In this document: one piece after another, positions 1-6,840 of the stretch
How positions within the stretch are numbered: the stretch's first letter is position 1
How the letters are laid out: each line of letters starts with the position of its first letter
Notes under the pieces: generated by a model
Told to the model about the DNA's origin: nothing
Database searches by the model: none
The model's input: the letters and a program-made list of their open reading frames with translations, nothing else
Program-made: the position numbers and the translations under genes
Source: Nocardioides psychrotolerans
Lineage (GTDB): Bacteria > Actinomycetota > Actinomycetes > Propionibacteriales > Nocardioidaceae
Assembly: GCF_900113685.1 (NCBI RefSeq)
Contig: NZ_FOQG01000014.1
Coordinates: 1 to 64,000 of the forward strand
Length of the DNA: 64,000 nucleotides
Direction: 5' to 3'

Positions 1-1
1 A

Positions 2-226
2 AAGAAGTCCAGGTCCTGCGACCTCGACCACCTCACCGCCCACACCAGAACCGGTGTGACCTGCGAATGCAACCTCGCACCCCTATGCAGACATCACCAC
101 CAGCTCAAGACCCACGCCGGCTGGACCTACCAACAACTCACCCCCGGCACCTTCCTCTGGCAAGAACCCCACGGCCAGACCATGCTCGTCACCCCCACCG
201 GCACAAGAGACCTCACCGACCCCTGA
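2..226 (+). CDS. HNH endonuclease, DUF222/13E12 family, C-terminal end only
   Basis: The window opens inside this gene; only the last 74 residues and the stop at 224-226 are present. The visible part reads CDLDHLTAH, then CNLAPLCRHHHQLKTHAGW and a tail with the pattern PGTFLW..PHGQ. The DxDH, NLAPLCRHHH and 'KTHAGW' strings are typical of the HNH nuclease domain at the C-terminus of actinobacterial DUF222 proteins, which often occur in many copies per genome and are suspected mobile elements. The product is expected to be a metal-dependent DNA endonuclease. The N-terminal DUF222 region lies upstream of the window, so length and intactness cannot be judged. Confidence 0.8.
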   Translation, partial: KKSRSCDLDHLTAHTRTGVTCECNLAPLCRHHHQLKTHAGWTYQQLTPGTFLWQEPHGQTMLVTPTGTRDLTDP

Positions 227-242
227 GGTGCGCGCGAGCGTG

Positions 243-815
243 TCAGCGGCGCAGGTGGGAGCGTTCGCCGTCGGGATCGAGGATGGCGATGATCTCGGCG
301 GGGCCACCGTCGACGCCGAAGGCGTGCGGGACCATCGTCGAGAACTCCGCCGCCTGGCCCGCCTCCACCCTGATGGTGCGCTCACCCAGGAGCAACACCA
401 CGGTGCCGGACAGGACGGCGAACCAGTCATGGCCGGGGTGCACGGGCAGCTCGCCGTCGCCGCGGCGCGGAGGCGGTTGGGTGAGGCGAATCTTCACGAC
501 CTTCAGACCGTGCGGCCCGTGGTCGCGTGACAGGAGCCAGGTCGTCGTCCCTCGCACCTCGTCCTGGTGTGGCCGGATCACCACGTCCTGGTCGTCCTCG
601 GCCTCGACGAGCTGGTCGATCGAGGTCCCCAACGCCCGAGCGATCGCGGTCAGCTGGTCGAGGCCGATGCGACGATGACCAGTCTCGATGCGACTCAGGG
701 TCGACGCGCTGAGGAAGCAGCGTCCGGCGAGATCGTCGAGGGACCATCCGCGGGACGCCCGGAGACCCCGGATGCGCTGTCGCACGAGGAGGTCGAGCTC
801 ACCGTCTTGCGTCAT
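243..815 (-). CDS. XRE-family transcriptional regulator with C-terminal cupin domain
   Basis: 190 aa from the ATG at 815. Residues about 8-65 form a Cro/CI-type helix-turn-helix (WSLDDLAGRC, STLSRIETG). Residues about 100-185 form a cupin (HPGHDWFAVLSGTV, then VPHAFGV). This HTH-cupin architecture is common in actinobacterial one-component regulators in which the cupin senses a small ligand. It is divergent from the methyltransferase gene at 863, which it may regulate. The start at 815 is preferred over an upstream in-frame start at 983, because the extension is arginine-rich, unlike the family, and would run into the neighbouring gene. A palindrome overlaps the start codon, which suggests autorepression (inference). 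Confidence 0.85.
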   Translation of the reverse strand: MTQDGELDLLVRQRIRGLRASRGWSLDDLAGRCFLSASTLSRIETGHRRIGLDQLTAIARALGTSIDQLVEAEDDQDVVIRPHQDEVRGTTTWLLSRDHGPHGLKVVKIRLTQPPPRRGDGELPVHPGHDWFAVLSGTVVLLLGERTIRVEAGQAAEFSTMVPHAFGVDGGPAEIIAILDPDGERSHLRR

Positions 816-822
816 ACGCAAG
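806..822. promoter_or_regulatory. perfect inverted repeat over the XRE-cupin start codon
   Basis: Seven-base arms CTTGCGT and ACGCAAG are separated by CAT, which is the start codon of the leftward regulator. A -10-like TACTAT on the minus strand lies about 10 nt before the start. This is a plausible operator for the regulator itself and for the divergent methyltransferase promoter. It is an inference from symmetry only. Confidence 0.45.
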
Positions 823-850
823 ATAGTATGCCAATCGCGCAAGTCGTGCC

Positions 851-856
851 TACGCT
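851..856 (+). promoter_or_regulatory. -10 box (TACGCT) of a leaderless methyltransferase transcript
   Basis: TACGCT matches the actinobacterial TANNNT -10 element. Six bases follow, then the ATG at 863, so transcription should start at or next to the A of the ATG. No Shine-Dalgarno sequence is visible, consistent with leaderless translation. Confidence 0.5.
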
Positions 857-862
857 GGACCC

Positions 863-1726
863 ATGAACCCTGGCGGCCATCCCCATCCCCACTCCGCACG
901 GCGCTCTCACCCGCACGGCGACGACCGGCCGAGCGGTCTCCCGACACTGCTCGACCTCGATGCGCAGGTCCTCGCGGCATCACTCGCGGACGCTCGCGCC
1001 GACGTCCGCACGCTGGTCGAGGGTCGGGTGCGCACCATCCTCGATCTCGGGGCGGGGACCGGAAGCGGGACGTTCGGTCTCCTGCAGTGCTTCCCCGGCG
1101 CCCACGCCCTGGTGCTGGACCAGTCCGACGACATGCTGCAGCACGTGCGAGACCGCGCTCGACACCTCGGGGTCTCCTCCCGCGTGTCGACGCTCCGAGC
1201 GGACCTCGACCAGGGCCTGCCCGACCTGCCCCCCGTCGACGTGGCCTGGGCGTCGGGCTCGCTGCACCACCTGGCCGAGCCGGACGTCACCTTGGCCGAC
1301 ATTGCATCGGTGATCCGACCAGGCGGCCTGCTGGCGGTGATCGAGCTGACCGGCCATCCTCGCTTCCTTCCCGATGACACAGCGGGGGGTGTCGCGGAGT
1401 CCAATGCCCACGCCCTGCTTGCCGGGGACCGAGCGGTCGACATGCCGACCATGGGAGGTGACTGGCGCTCGAGGCTGAGCCGCGCCGGACTCGCCGCGGA
1501 GACCGAACGCACCATCGAGGTCGACCTCGCGCCACCACTTCCTCCGGTGGCCGGCGACTACGCCTTCGCCCTGCTGACGCGCATCCGTGATGCGGTCGCT
1601 GGTCGACTCGGGCTGGTCGACGACGAACAGCTCGGTCTGCTGCTCGACGGCGGCACGGCCGACGTACGTCGTCGAGGCGACCTCCACGTCAGGGCCGAGC
1701 GCCAGCTGCTGATCGCGCGCAGGTGA
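863..1726 (+). CDS. class I SAM-dependent methyltransferase
   Basis: 287 aa. The Rossmann-fold SAM-binding glycine motif DLGAGTGSG is at residues 61-69, followed by an acidic strand end (ALVLDQSDDM), a third motif (VDVAWASGSLHHL) and a post-motif strand (RPGGLLAVIEL). This is the order in Methyltransf_11/12-type small-molecule methyltransferases. The substrate cannot be deduced. The gene is divergent from an XRE-cupin regulator, a common arrangement for a regulated metabolic or resistance function. The start has a -10 box six bases upstream and looks leaderless. Confidence 0.85.
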   Translation: MNPGGHPHPHSARRSHPHGDDRPSGLPTLLDLDAQVLAASLADARADVRTLVEGRVRTILDLGAGTGSGTFGLLQCFPGAHALVLDQSDDMLQHVRDRARHLGVSSRVSTLRADLDQGLPDLPPVDVAWASGSLHHLAEPDVTLADIASVIRPGGLLAVIELTGHPRFLPDDTAGGVAESNAHALLAGDRAVDMPTMGGDWRSRLSRAGLAAETERTIEVDLAPPLPPVAGDYAFALLTRIRDAVAGRLGLVDDEQLGLLLDGGTADVRRRGDLHVRAERQLLIARR

Positions 1727-1789
1727 CGCACCGACTGCCCGATGGCGAGGGCTATCCTTGCGCGCGGATCGGTCCTTGACCGATCCCCC

Positions 1790-1865
1790 GCCCCCGTAGC
1801 TCAGTGGATAGAGCAGCGGCCTTCTAATCCGCCGGTCACAGGTTCGAATCCTGTCGGGGGCACCA
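1790..1865 (+). tRNA. tRNA-Arg (anticodon TCT), prophage integration target
   Basis: The acceptor arm GCCCCCG (1790-1796) pairs with CGGGGGC (1855-1861). D arm GCTC/GAGC, anticodon loop CTTCTAA with anticodon TCT, T arm ACAGG/CCTGT with TTCGAAT loop, discriminator A at 1862, encoded CCA at 1863-1865. The base pair next to the anticodon loop is a C-T mismatch. The 3' part from 1821 is the attL core, so the last bases of the gene, including the final A of CCA, come from the phage side. Read-through translations of this locus on either strand are not genes. Confidence 0.95.
1821..1864. repeat. attL core (44-bp direct repeat, copy 1)
   Basis: Identical to 51759-51802. It starts at the anticodon loop and runs through the T arm, acceptor 3' strand, discriminator and CC. 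The base after the repeat is A here and C in the right copy. Tyrosine integrases commonly use the anticodon stem-loop of tRNA genes as crossover site, which fits the left edge of this repeat. Confidence 0.93.
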
Positions 1866-1891
1866 ACCTGACCTGCACGAACACCCCAATG

Positions 1892-3010
1892 TCACCCAAC
1901 CCGCCCCCGCACCTGGGGCAAACCTGGGGCACCCAACGCCGCCAACACGCTCTCGTCGTCCCCCGGCTGCAGGTGCGCATACTTCTGGGTCGTCATCGGA
2001 GACACGTGCCCCAACAGCTTCCCCACACGCGCCAACGGCACCCCGTCCTGCAGCAACCACGACGCGTACGTGTGCCGCAGATCATGCGGACGACAGTGCC
2101 CGATCCCCGCCCGCTCCACAGCCGGCCGCCACACCCGCCCCGACCAGTTCGAATCCCGCAACACCGTCCCGCTGCCCGTGGTCAACACCAGCCCTGACCG
2201 GCACACCCCCACCCGGTGCTCGAGCCCACACGACCCCGGGTCGTCCTCGAGCGCCTCCCCCAGCATATTCACCAACCAGGCCGGGACCGGCACGTCTCGC
2301 ACCCTGCGCCCCTTCGGGTACGCCTTCACCAGCCCCGACTTCTCCTCGAAGGTCTCCACCACCCTCGCGACCCCACGCTCCGGCACGAACCGTGCCCGGT
2401 GCCACCCAGCCATCTCGCCCCACCGCATCCCCGTGAACGCCAGCGTGTGCACGATCAGGTGATCCCGCGTCGTCGGCAGCTGAGCGACGACCGCGTCGTA
2501 CTCCTCCCGGGTCAGGAACCGCTCGACCTCCTGCGCCCCCGGCGGCAGCTTGATCCCGGATGCGGGGTTGACGGTGATGATCTCAGCATCGACCGCGGCC
2601 GCCAACGACACGGACAGGAGCCGCACGCAGTGCTGCACCGTGCCCGGCCCGGTCCCGCTCTTCGCCAGGGCCGCGGCCCACTCCTTCACGTCATGCCGGC
2701 GGATCGACCCGATCGGAATCTTCGCCCACCTGGGGTCCAGGTGATTGGCTCGACGCCCGGCGTCCGTACGACGGGTCGAGTCCTCCACACCTCGGGTGGG
2801 CCACCACTCGTCGCACCACTCCCCCCACGGCCTACGACCGGCGTCCGGGTCGGCGGCCATCGACCTGCGCGCCTTCTCCTCGGCCGCCCCCGCGGCCCGC
2901 TCGGCCCGCGCCTTGTGGGTGTAGGTCTGGTCGAGCGACCGGCGCCGTCCGTGGCCGTCACGGTAGACACCGCGGTAACGCCCTGAGTCAAGCCGCTCAG
3001 CCCACGCCAT
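1892..3010 (-). CDS. int: tyrosine-type site-specific integrase
   Basis: 372 aa, the usual length. The N-terminal part (about 1-55) resembles an AP2-like/arm-binding domain (GRYRGVYRDGHGRRRS), followed by a SAM-like core-binding domain (about 60-155) and the catalytic domain. Active-site residues are visible: R196 (TGMRWGE), H309 and R312 (HDLRH), H335 (LGHVS) and nucleophile Y344 (QKYAHL). It integrates and, with a directionality factor, excises the prophage at the adjacent tRNA-Arg core; the stop codon lies 27 bp from the end of attL. It is read toward the attachment site. Directionality-factor candidates are the HTH proteins at 5329 and 51036. Confidence 0.96.
   Translation of the reverse strand: MAWAERLDSGRYRGVYRDGHGRRRSLDQTYTHKARAERAAGAAEEKARRSMAADPDAGRRPWGEWCDEWWPTRGVEDSTRRTDAGRRANHLDPRWAKIPIGSIRRHDVKEWAAALAKSGTGPGTVQHCVRLLSVSLAAAVDAEIITVNPASGIKLPPGAQEVERFLTREEYDAVVAQLPTTRDHLIVHTLAFTGMRWGEMAGWHRARFVPERGVARVVETFEEKSGLVKAYPKGRRVRDVPVPAWLVNMLGEALEDDPGSCGLEHRVGVCRSGLVLTTGSGTVLRDSNWSGRVWRPAVERAGIGHCRPHDLRHTYASWLLQDGVPLARVGKLLGHVSPMTTQKYAHLQPGDDESVLAALGAPGLPQVRGRVG
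1911..1935. promoter_or_regulatory. candidate integrase arm-type sites, left end (P' arm)
   Basis: Two tandem copies of CCTGGGGCA occur at 1912-1920 and 1923-1931, inside the last codons of the integrase gene, and the second continues as AACCTGGGGCACCCA. The same composite string recurs at 51620-51642 just inside the right end. Paired short repeats on both arms near the core are what arm-type binding sites of tyrosine integrases look like. The role is inferred. Confidence 0.5.
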
Positions 3011-3016
3011 GACTGC

Positions 3017-3364
3017 TCACTTCACCGTGAGCTCGCGAAGGACCCAGTCATCCCCGTCGAGCTCGACGACGCAGAAGTACCGTCCTCCGTCGAAATCAGC
3101 TTCGAGCTTCCATCGGTCGCCGATCTGGTTGGCGAGGTCCGGCGCTGAGAAGCCCCCGGCCCCGTACTGCTGCTTCGCGAAGCGCTCGCACGCTACTCGC
3201 GCGCCCCCCTCGCCCTTGACGTCGTCGCTGCTGTCGTCACCGTCGAGGAGCTGCCACCCGACCGCTAGGACGATCAGCGCGGTGACGATACCTACGCAAC
3301 CCAGGCGGCCTCGCGGTTGCTTCTCGGGGGTGGGCACTTCTCCTGCGGTGTCTTCCTGGCTCAT
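3017..3364 (-). CDS. single-pass membrane protein of unknown function
   Basis: 115 aa. About 22 polar residues are followed by one hydrophobic segment (about 23-41, CVGIVTALIVLAVGW) and an outward-facing domain of about 70 residues ending DDWVLRELTV, with two cysteines. It overlaps the metallopeptidase gene upstream by 4 bp (ATGA), so the two are translationally coupled. Small membrane proteins next to phage repressors can be superinfection-exclusion factors, but nothing in the sequence proves this. Confidence 0.75.
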   Translation of the reverse strand: MSQEDTAGEVPTPEKQPRGRLGCVGIVTALIVLAVGWQLLDGDDSSDDVKGEGGARVACERFAKQQYGAGGFSAPDLANQIGDRWKLEADFDGGRYFCVVELDGDDWVLRELTVK

Positions 3365-3870
3365 TGGTTCCTCGTCTCGCTCGTCGTGTCCTGCTCGTCT
3401 GTGCCTTCATCCGCGAGCCGCCGTCGCAGGTAAGCCCGCTCGGCGGGGTGCAGGTGCTGTAACCGGACCCGCAGGAGCGGGACGTCGACCCACAGCTCCT
3501 CGGCCGCCTCCTCGAGGTCCCTCGCCCACGCGAGCGCTTCGCCGAGCTCACGGATCCCGATCAACTTCTGTGCCGCGGCCCGCTCGATCTGGCATTCCTC
3601 CCGGGTGGTGCACGGCGACCAGCCGCGGTCAATGTGCTCGACCTCGTGCGCGATCGTCGACCGCCTCTCGGCCTGGTCGAGCCCGTGGGCCAGCGTCACC
3701 GTCTTCCCGTCGAAGTCGGTGACACCGAGCACCCCCTCGGGCAGGTGCGCCCAGCGGAGCGTGAAGTGAGCGAGATCCCGGAATCGTCCCCATGGGTGAT
3801 ACATGCGACCGAAGGTAAAGGCCTCCGCCGACACCGCCCCGTCCCCACATGAGGGACGGGCGTCAGGCAC
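3361..3870 (-). CDS. ImmA/IrrE-like metallopeptidase (repressor-cleaving protease candidate)
   Basis: 169 aa from a GTG at 3870, or 147 aa from the ATG at 3804 (MYHPWGRF), which is how many phage homologues begin. The zinc-protease motif HEVEH is at residues 75-79 in the context STIAHEVEHIDRG. Family members such as ImmA cleave the cognate prophage repressor and trigger induction. The position directly downstream of, and overlapping by 8 bp, the XRE repressor gene is the classic immA-immR order. Neither start has a good ribosome site. The longer start is given because of the overlap; the shorter one fits homology better. Confidence 0.8.
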   Translation of the reverse strand: MPDARPSCGDGAVSAEAFTFGRMYHPWGRFRDLAHFTLRWAHLPEGVLGVTDFDGKTVTLAHGLDQAERRSTIAHEVEHIDRGWSPCTTREECQIERAAAQKLIGIRELGEALAWARDLEEAAEELWVDVPLLRVRLQHLHPAERAYLRRRLADEGTDEQDTTSETRNQ

Positions 3871-4387
3871 CGCCGTCAGGAGCGTCGCCCTGGTGTTCCT
3901 CGCCGAGCTCGTCGAGCGCAGCTCTCTTGCGCTGCCCTCTCGACGGCTCCCCGATGTCTCGTGCTGCTACCCGCAGATGCGGGGGTGCCGGCTCTCGGGC
4001 CGGCACTGTGGTGGCGGTGGTGTCTCCACCAGGCTCACCTCGCTCTCGTTGCTCGGCACGCGCGAACCTGCGTGCGATCTCTGCCAGGAGCTGGTCATCG
4101 CTGACGACTGTCAACGAGGGCGGAACCGGCGACCCGGGCTGTTCGCCCTCGAGGTACGCGTAGACCTTGTCGAGCTTCCAATCGAGCACCTTCGCTACAG
4201 CGGCGTAGGTGTCCGGCCCGACCCCGGTCTCGCCGTTCTCGAGGGCCTGCACCTGTCGGGCAGATCGCCCTACTTGGGCGGCGAAGTCCTCGCGGTTGGC
4301 GTAGCCGGCGTCTTGCCGGGCTGCTCGTACTGCCCGCCCCAGTCGCTTGCGGGCGGATCGGTCGTGTTCCACGGGGCACAGCCTCAC
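3863..4387 (-). CDS. XRE-family repressor (CI-like) of the lysogeny switch
   Basis: 174 aa from GTG. The N-terminal HTH at residues about 12-68 includes NREDFAAQVGRSARQVQALE and GPDTYAAVAKVL. The C-terminal third is charged and low in complexity. The gene is the first of the leftward block and is divergent from a second XRE gene at 4554 across a 166-bp region rich in GGAAGAG-like repeats. It should maintain lysogeny by binding there, and its likely antagonist is the metallopeptidase encoded next. No Shine-Dalgarno sequence precedes the start, so an internal GTG five codons later is also possible. Confidence 0.8.
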   Translation of the reverse strand: MRLCPVEHDRSARKRLGRAVRAARQDAGYANREDFAAQVGRSARQVQALENGETGVGPDTYAAVAKVLDWKLDKVYAYLEGEQPGSPVPPSLTVVSDDQLLAEIARRFARAEQRERGEPGGDTTATTVPAREPAPPHLRVAARDIGEPSRGQRKRAALDELGEEHQGDAPDGGA

Positions 4388-4553
4388 AGGAAGAGATCGG
4401 AAGAGTCTAGGAGGACTCTGAAGAGGTCAGAAGGACGATAGCCGGAAGAACAACGATGTAGTGCCACCCCCAATAGTGGCTCTGACCTGCGTCTTTCCAC
4501 TTTCTTCCGGCTTTCTCTAGACACCGCCGATTTCCTCTTCTAGTCTCTTCCGT
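4388..4553. promoter_or_regulatory. divergent lysis/lysogeny control region with GGAAGAG repeats
   Basis: GGAAGAG occurs at 4389-4395 and 4399-4405, TGAAGAG at 4419-4425, CGGAAGA at 4443-4449, and inverted copies at 4504-4509 (CTTCCG) and 4541-4552. CGGAAGAGTCTA (4398-4409) matches the complement of 4541-4552 at 11 of 12 bases. AGCCGGAAGAA (4440-4450) is exactly inverted at 4503-4513, and AGAGTC/GACTCT flank 4406-4411. Together they look like operator arrays for the two flanking XRE proteins. This region is also visibly less GC-rich than the genes. Confidence 0.6.
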
Positions 4554-4814
4554 ATGGCAGTGAAGACCAGCAAGCTGAAGCGGCACAATGGGGCCGCGAT
4601 CCGTGCGCTACGGGTCAAGGACGGCAAGAAGCCGGGCCCGTTCGCGACCGAGACTCTGATCTCGTACTCGACGCTCGACAACATCGAGAACGAGCGCAAG
4701 GAGGCCTCTGTTGAGGTCCTCTACCGCATCGCCAACGCGCTGAACGTCCCGGTCGAGGCGATCGTCCGGGACCCCGTGACGTTGGTCGTGCAGCAGGCCC
4801 GGGTGCCGGCATGA
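4554..4814 (+). CDS. Cro-like XRE-family DNA-binding protein
   Basis: 86 aa. A compact HTH_3 domain (about 8-70) has an unusual insertion near helix 1 (RALRVKDGKKPGPFATETL), a recognition region STLDNIENERK and a C-terminal helix RIANALNVPVEAI. It is the first gene of the rightward operon opposite the repressor, the position of Cro in lambdoid logic, and overlaps the next gene by 4 bp. An inverted GGAAGAG element ends immediately before its start. Confidence 0.82.
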   Translation: MAVKTSKLKRHNGAAIRALRVKDGKKPGPFATETLISYSTLDNIENERKEASVEVLYRIANALNVPVEAIVRDPVTLVVQQARVPA

Positions 4815-5332
4815 CCGAGCTCTACGACGTGATCTCACACGTTCACTGCAACGCACCTCGGCCCGCCGGCGCCATGCGCACGAAGATCAAGACCACCTAC
4901 GTGGTGTCCGAGCGGTCTCACAAGAGGTCTCGCGCGCACCGGCCCACCTACGCCGTCCTCGCAACCATCGACGGCCGCACGATCCTCGGAGCACGGTTCG
5001 CCTGCGGTTCCGCCAACAGCATCGTGCGGCCCATCGCCGAGCTACCCCAGCATGTGCTGGCCTGTGAGGCGTGCGAGGCCGCCGCCGCGAACCCTGGCGG
5101 CTTCGCGGTCTACGCCTACTACGACGCCACGGGACGTGTGCTGTACGTCGGCCAGAGCAACAACCTGTTCAACCGCCACAAGGCGCACCGATCCACCGCG
5201 CCGTGGTTCGCCACCGCAATGCACCGAGGGACGCTCAGCCGTCACGAGACGCGCTCGGCGGCACTGGCGGCCGAGGCACTGGCGATCGCTGAGATGCGCC
5301 CCCTCCACAACGTCCGGGGGGTGCCGTCATGA
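4811..5332 (+). CDS. GIY-YIG nuclease domain protein
   Basis: 173 aa. The C-terminal half (about 95-170) carries a GIY-YIG fold signature: VYAYYD in place of GIY, LYVGQSNNLFNRHKAHR in place of YIG plus the following Arg, and a terminal Asn (MRPLHN). The N-terminal half has CxxC-like cysteines (FACG, LACEAC) and may bind zinc. Such stand-alone phage nucleases nick DNA or act as homing/recombination factors. It overlaps both neighbours by 4 bp and is therefore part of the early operon. Confidence 0.75.
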   Translation: MTELYDVISHVHCNAPRPAGAMRTKIKTTYVVSERSHKRSRAHRPTYAVLATIDGRTILGARFACGSANSIVRPIAELPQHVLACEACEAAAANPGGFAVYAYYDATGRVLYVGQSNNLFNRHKAHRSTAPWFATAMHRGTLSRHETRSAALAAEALAIAEMRPLHNVRGVPS

Positions 5333-5535
5333 AGTCCACGACGATCTGGCTCTCGACCCGCGAGGTCGCCACCGAGACGGGCCGTCACCCCGTGACCGTG
5401 CGTCGGGCCCTCGAGTCCGGGGTGCTGCACGGCGGGCAGTCGAAGGCGGGCGCCTCGTGGCGTGTGCACCGCGACTGCATGAGCGCCTGGGTCCTCGGCG
5501 TCGAGTGCCCCCACGCCGCCGCGAAGGCGTCCTGA
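5329..5535 (+). CDS. small HTH protein, possible excisionase
   Basis: 68 aa. It begins with an AlpA/Xis/MerR-type winged helix: WLSTREVATETGRHPVTVRR, then a wing with ASWRVHRDCMSAW. A size near 70 aa and a position early in the rightward operon fit a recombination directionality factor for the tyrosine integrase. A second candidate of the same type lies at 51036 on the other strand. It overlaps the GIY-YIG gene by 4 bp. Confidence 0.65.
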   Translation: MKSTTIWLSTREVATETGRHPVTVRRALESGVLHGGQSKAGASWRVHRDCMSAWVLGVECPHAAAKAS

Positions 5536-5613
5536 ACCACCACCCGAAATAGCCGGCGCCCCGGCCAGAGCTTGTCGGCATGACCAGGGCGCACGAACTG
5601 GAAGGAGTCTCCC

Positions 5614-5892
5614 ATGACGGAGACCAGCACCACCAACACCAACCTCGACCTCACCACGGACCAGATCGAGGACATCGCGCTCGACCTCCTCGAGACCCTG
5701 GTCGACAACGACCGCGGCTCGACCGTCGACCTCGGCCACATCCTTGGCGACGACACACCGAAGCGCTCCCTGTCGCTCGTCGTGGACCGGAACAGCGGCG
5801 AGTGGCTCGCCGTGACGCTCTGGGACGACGAGTCCGAGCCCGACCCCGTCGAGATCGCCGTCGTGCACATCCGTGTCGAGCGGGTGATCTGA
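5614..5892 (+). CDS. hypothetical acidic phage protein
   Basis: 92 aa, strongly acidic, starting at an ATG preceded by GGAAGGAG, one of the few strong ribosome sites in the early region. It contains a predicted N-terminal helix (TDQIEDIALDLLETLV) and a beta-rich C-terminus (SLVVDRNSGEWLAVTLW). I recognise no family. It begins a new translation unit after a 78-bp gap and is followed closely by the gene at 5895. Confidence 0.7.
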   Translation: MTETSTTNTNLDLTTDQIEDIALDLLETLVDNDRGSTVDLGHILGDDTPKRSLSLVVDRNSGEWLAVTLWDDESEPDPVEIAVVHIRVERVI

Positions 5893-5894
5893 CG

Positions 5895-6248
5895 ATGAGC
5901 ACCGCGACCGTCACCCTCCAGGCGCCCACGGCGCTCCTCGCCCTGGTCCAGCACATCCACGACCACGGCCTCGGCGCCCCCCTCACCATCCACTCTCCCT
6001 CGACCGCCTCCCCGTGCTTCACGGTCAGCGTCGTCGCCGCGTCGTACGACGCCTGGGTCGCCTCCGGCTTCACCGCCACCGACACGACCTCACACCCGGT
6101 CGGGCAGCGGATCAGCGGGAAGCGGTGGGAGCAGGTCGCCACTACCGGGCTCCTGCAGCCCTACGGCATCCGCCTGGTCCTTAAGTTCACCCGCCCCCGC
6201 CCTACCGGCCGCCCGCTGGTTGCCGTCACCACCGGGTGCACGGCATGA
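5895..6248 (+). CDS. hypothetical phage protein
   Basis: 117 aa beginning MSTATVTLQAPTALLALV, two bases after the preceding stop and overlapping the next gene by 4 bp. The sequence alternates helix and strand with a conserved-looking SYDAWVASGF patch and ends near TGCTA. No family recognised. The start is fixed by the close spacing. Longer upstream readings of the same frame cross the previous gene and are not credible. Confidence 0.65.
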   Translation: MSTATVTLQAPTALLALVQHIHDHGLGAPLTIHSPSTASPCFTVSVVAASYDAWVASGFTATDTTSHPVGQRISGKRWEQVATTGLLQPYGIRLVLKFTRPRPTGRPLVAVTTGCTA

Positions 6249-6706
6249 GCGCCGCGATGCAGCCCGGTTGGGACGACGACCTCATGGCCATCGCTGACGC
6301 CGCCGGCGTCATCGCCTCGGCCCACCCCGACTTCGACGGACTGTTCCTCCTCGACCCCCTGGTCGCCGAGGGCCTCACCAACATGGCGATCGAGCTCGGG
6401 ATCCGTACCTGGGCCACCACCGACCCCGCCGTCATCGAGGACACGATCTACGACCTCGACACACCCATCGACCTCCGCCCCACCGGCTACCTCCACGAGC
6501 CGACCGGGATGTGGGTCGAGGACGACCAGCACCACGGCTGTGTCGGCACCGACTGCGACCGCCTGATCTGTGTCTGCCCCGACGCCCTGTGCGCCGGGCA
6601 CACCGAACGGGCGTGCCCGCACTACGAGTTGCTCTGTGACGAGTGCCGTGGCGAGTGCCGCGACTGCGTCATCGACGGCCAGGACGACGCCGGGGTGCTC
6701 GGATGA
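6245..6706 (+). CDS. hypothetical protein with cysteine-rich C-terminus
   Basis: 153 aa. The first 100 residues are acidic and helical. The last 50 hold nine cysteines and several histidines (GCVGTDCDRL, CVCPDALCAGH, CPHYELLCDECRGECRDC), consistent with one or two structural zinc sites. ATGA overlaps tie it to both neighbours. It may be a small nucleic-acid-binding accessory, but no family is recognised. Confidence 0.68.
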   Translation: MSAAMQPGWDDDLMAIADAAGVIASAHPDFDGLFLLDPLVAEGLTNMAIELGIRTWATTDPAVIEDTIYDLDTPIDLRPTGYLHEPTGMWVEDDQHHGCVGTDCDRLICVCPDALCAGHTERACPHYELLCDECRGECRDCVIDGQDDAGVLG

Positions 6707-6840
6707 GTGCCCCGCAGTGGGAGGTCACGGCCGTTCTCGTGCAGTCCGATCCATGGCTCCGCCCACCCAGCGACGCCGACCGGGTTCTGGTGGAGGCCTG
6801 CGGCGGCACCGTCAACGAGACCGTGGCAGGTGCGGCATGA
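6703..6840 (+). CDS. small hypothetical protein
   Basis: 45 aa, starting MSAPQWEVTAVLVQ and ending NETVAGAA. Support comes from 4-bp overlaps at both ends and a coding-like third-position bias; it has no recognisable domain. Confidence 0.55.
   Translation: MSAPQWEVTAVLVQSDPWLRPPSDADRVLVEACGGTVNETVAGAA

Noticed and set aside
1836..2060. Minus-strand frame running through the tRNA-Arg, ending PRQDSNL
   Set aside because: This is the well-known false translation of a tRNA 3' end; the integrase occupies most of the stretch in another frame.
5580..6248. Longer version of the protein at 5895 starting at 5580
   Set aside because: The extension lies over the gene at 5614-5892 in another frame and is Arg/His/Pro-rich; the ATG at 5895 directly follows the preceding stop.
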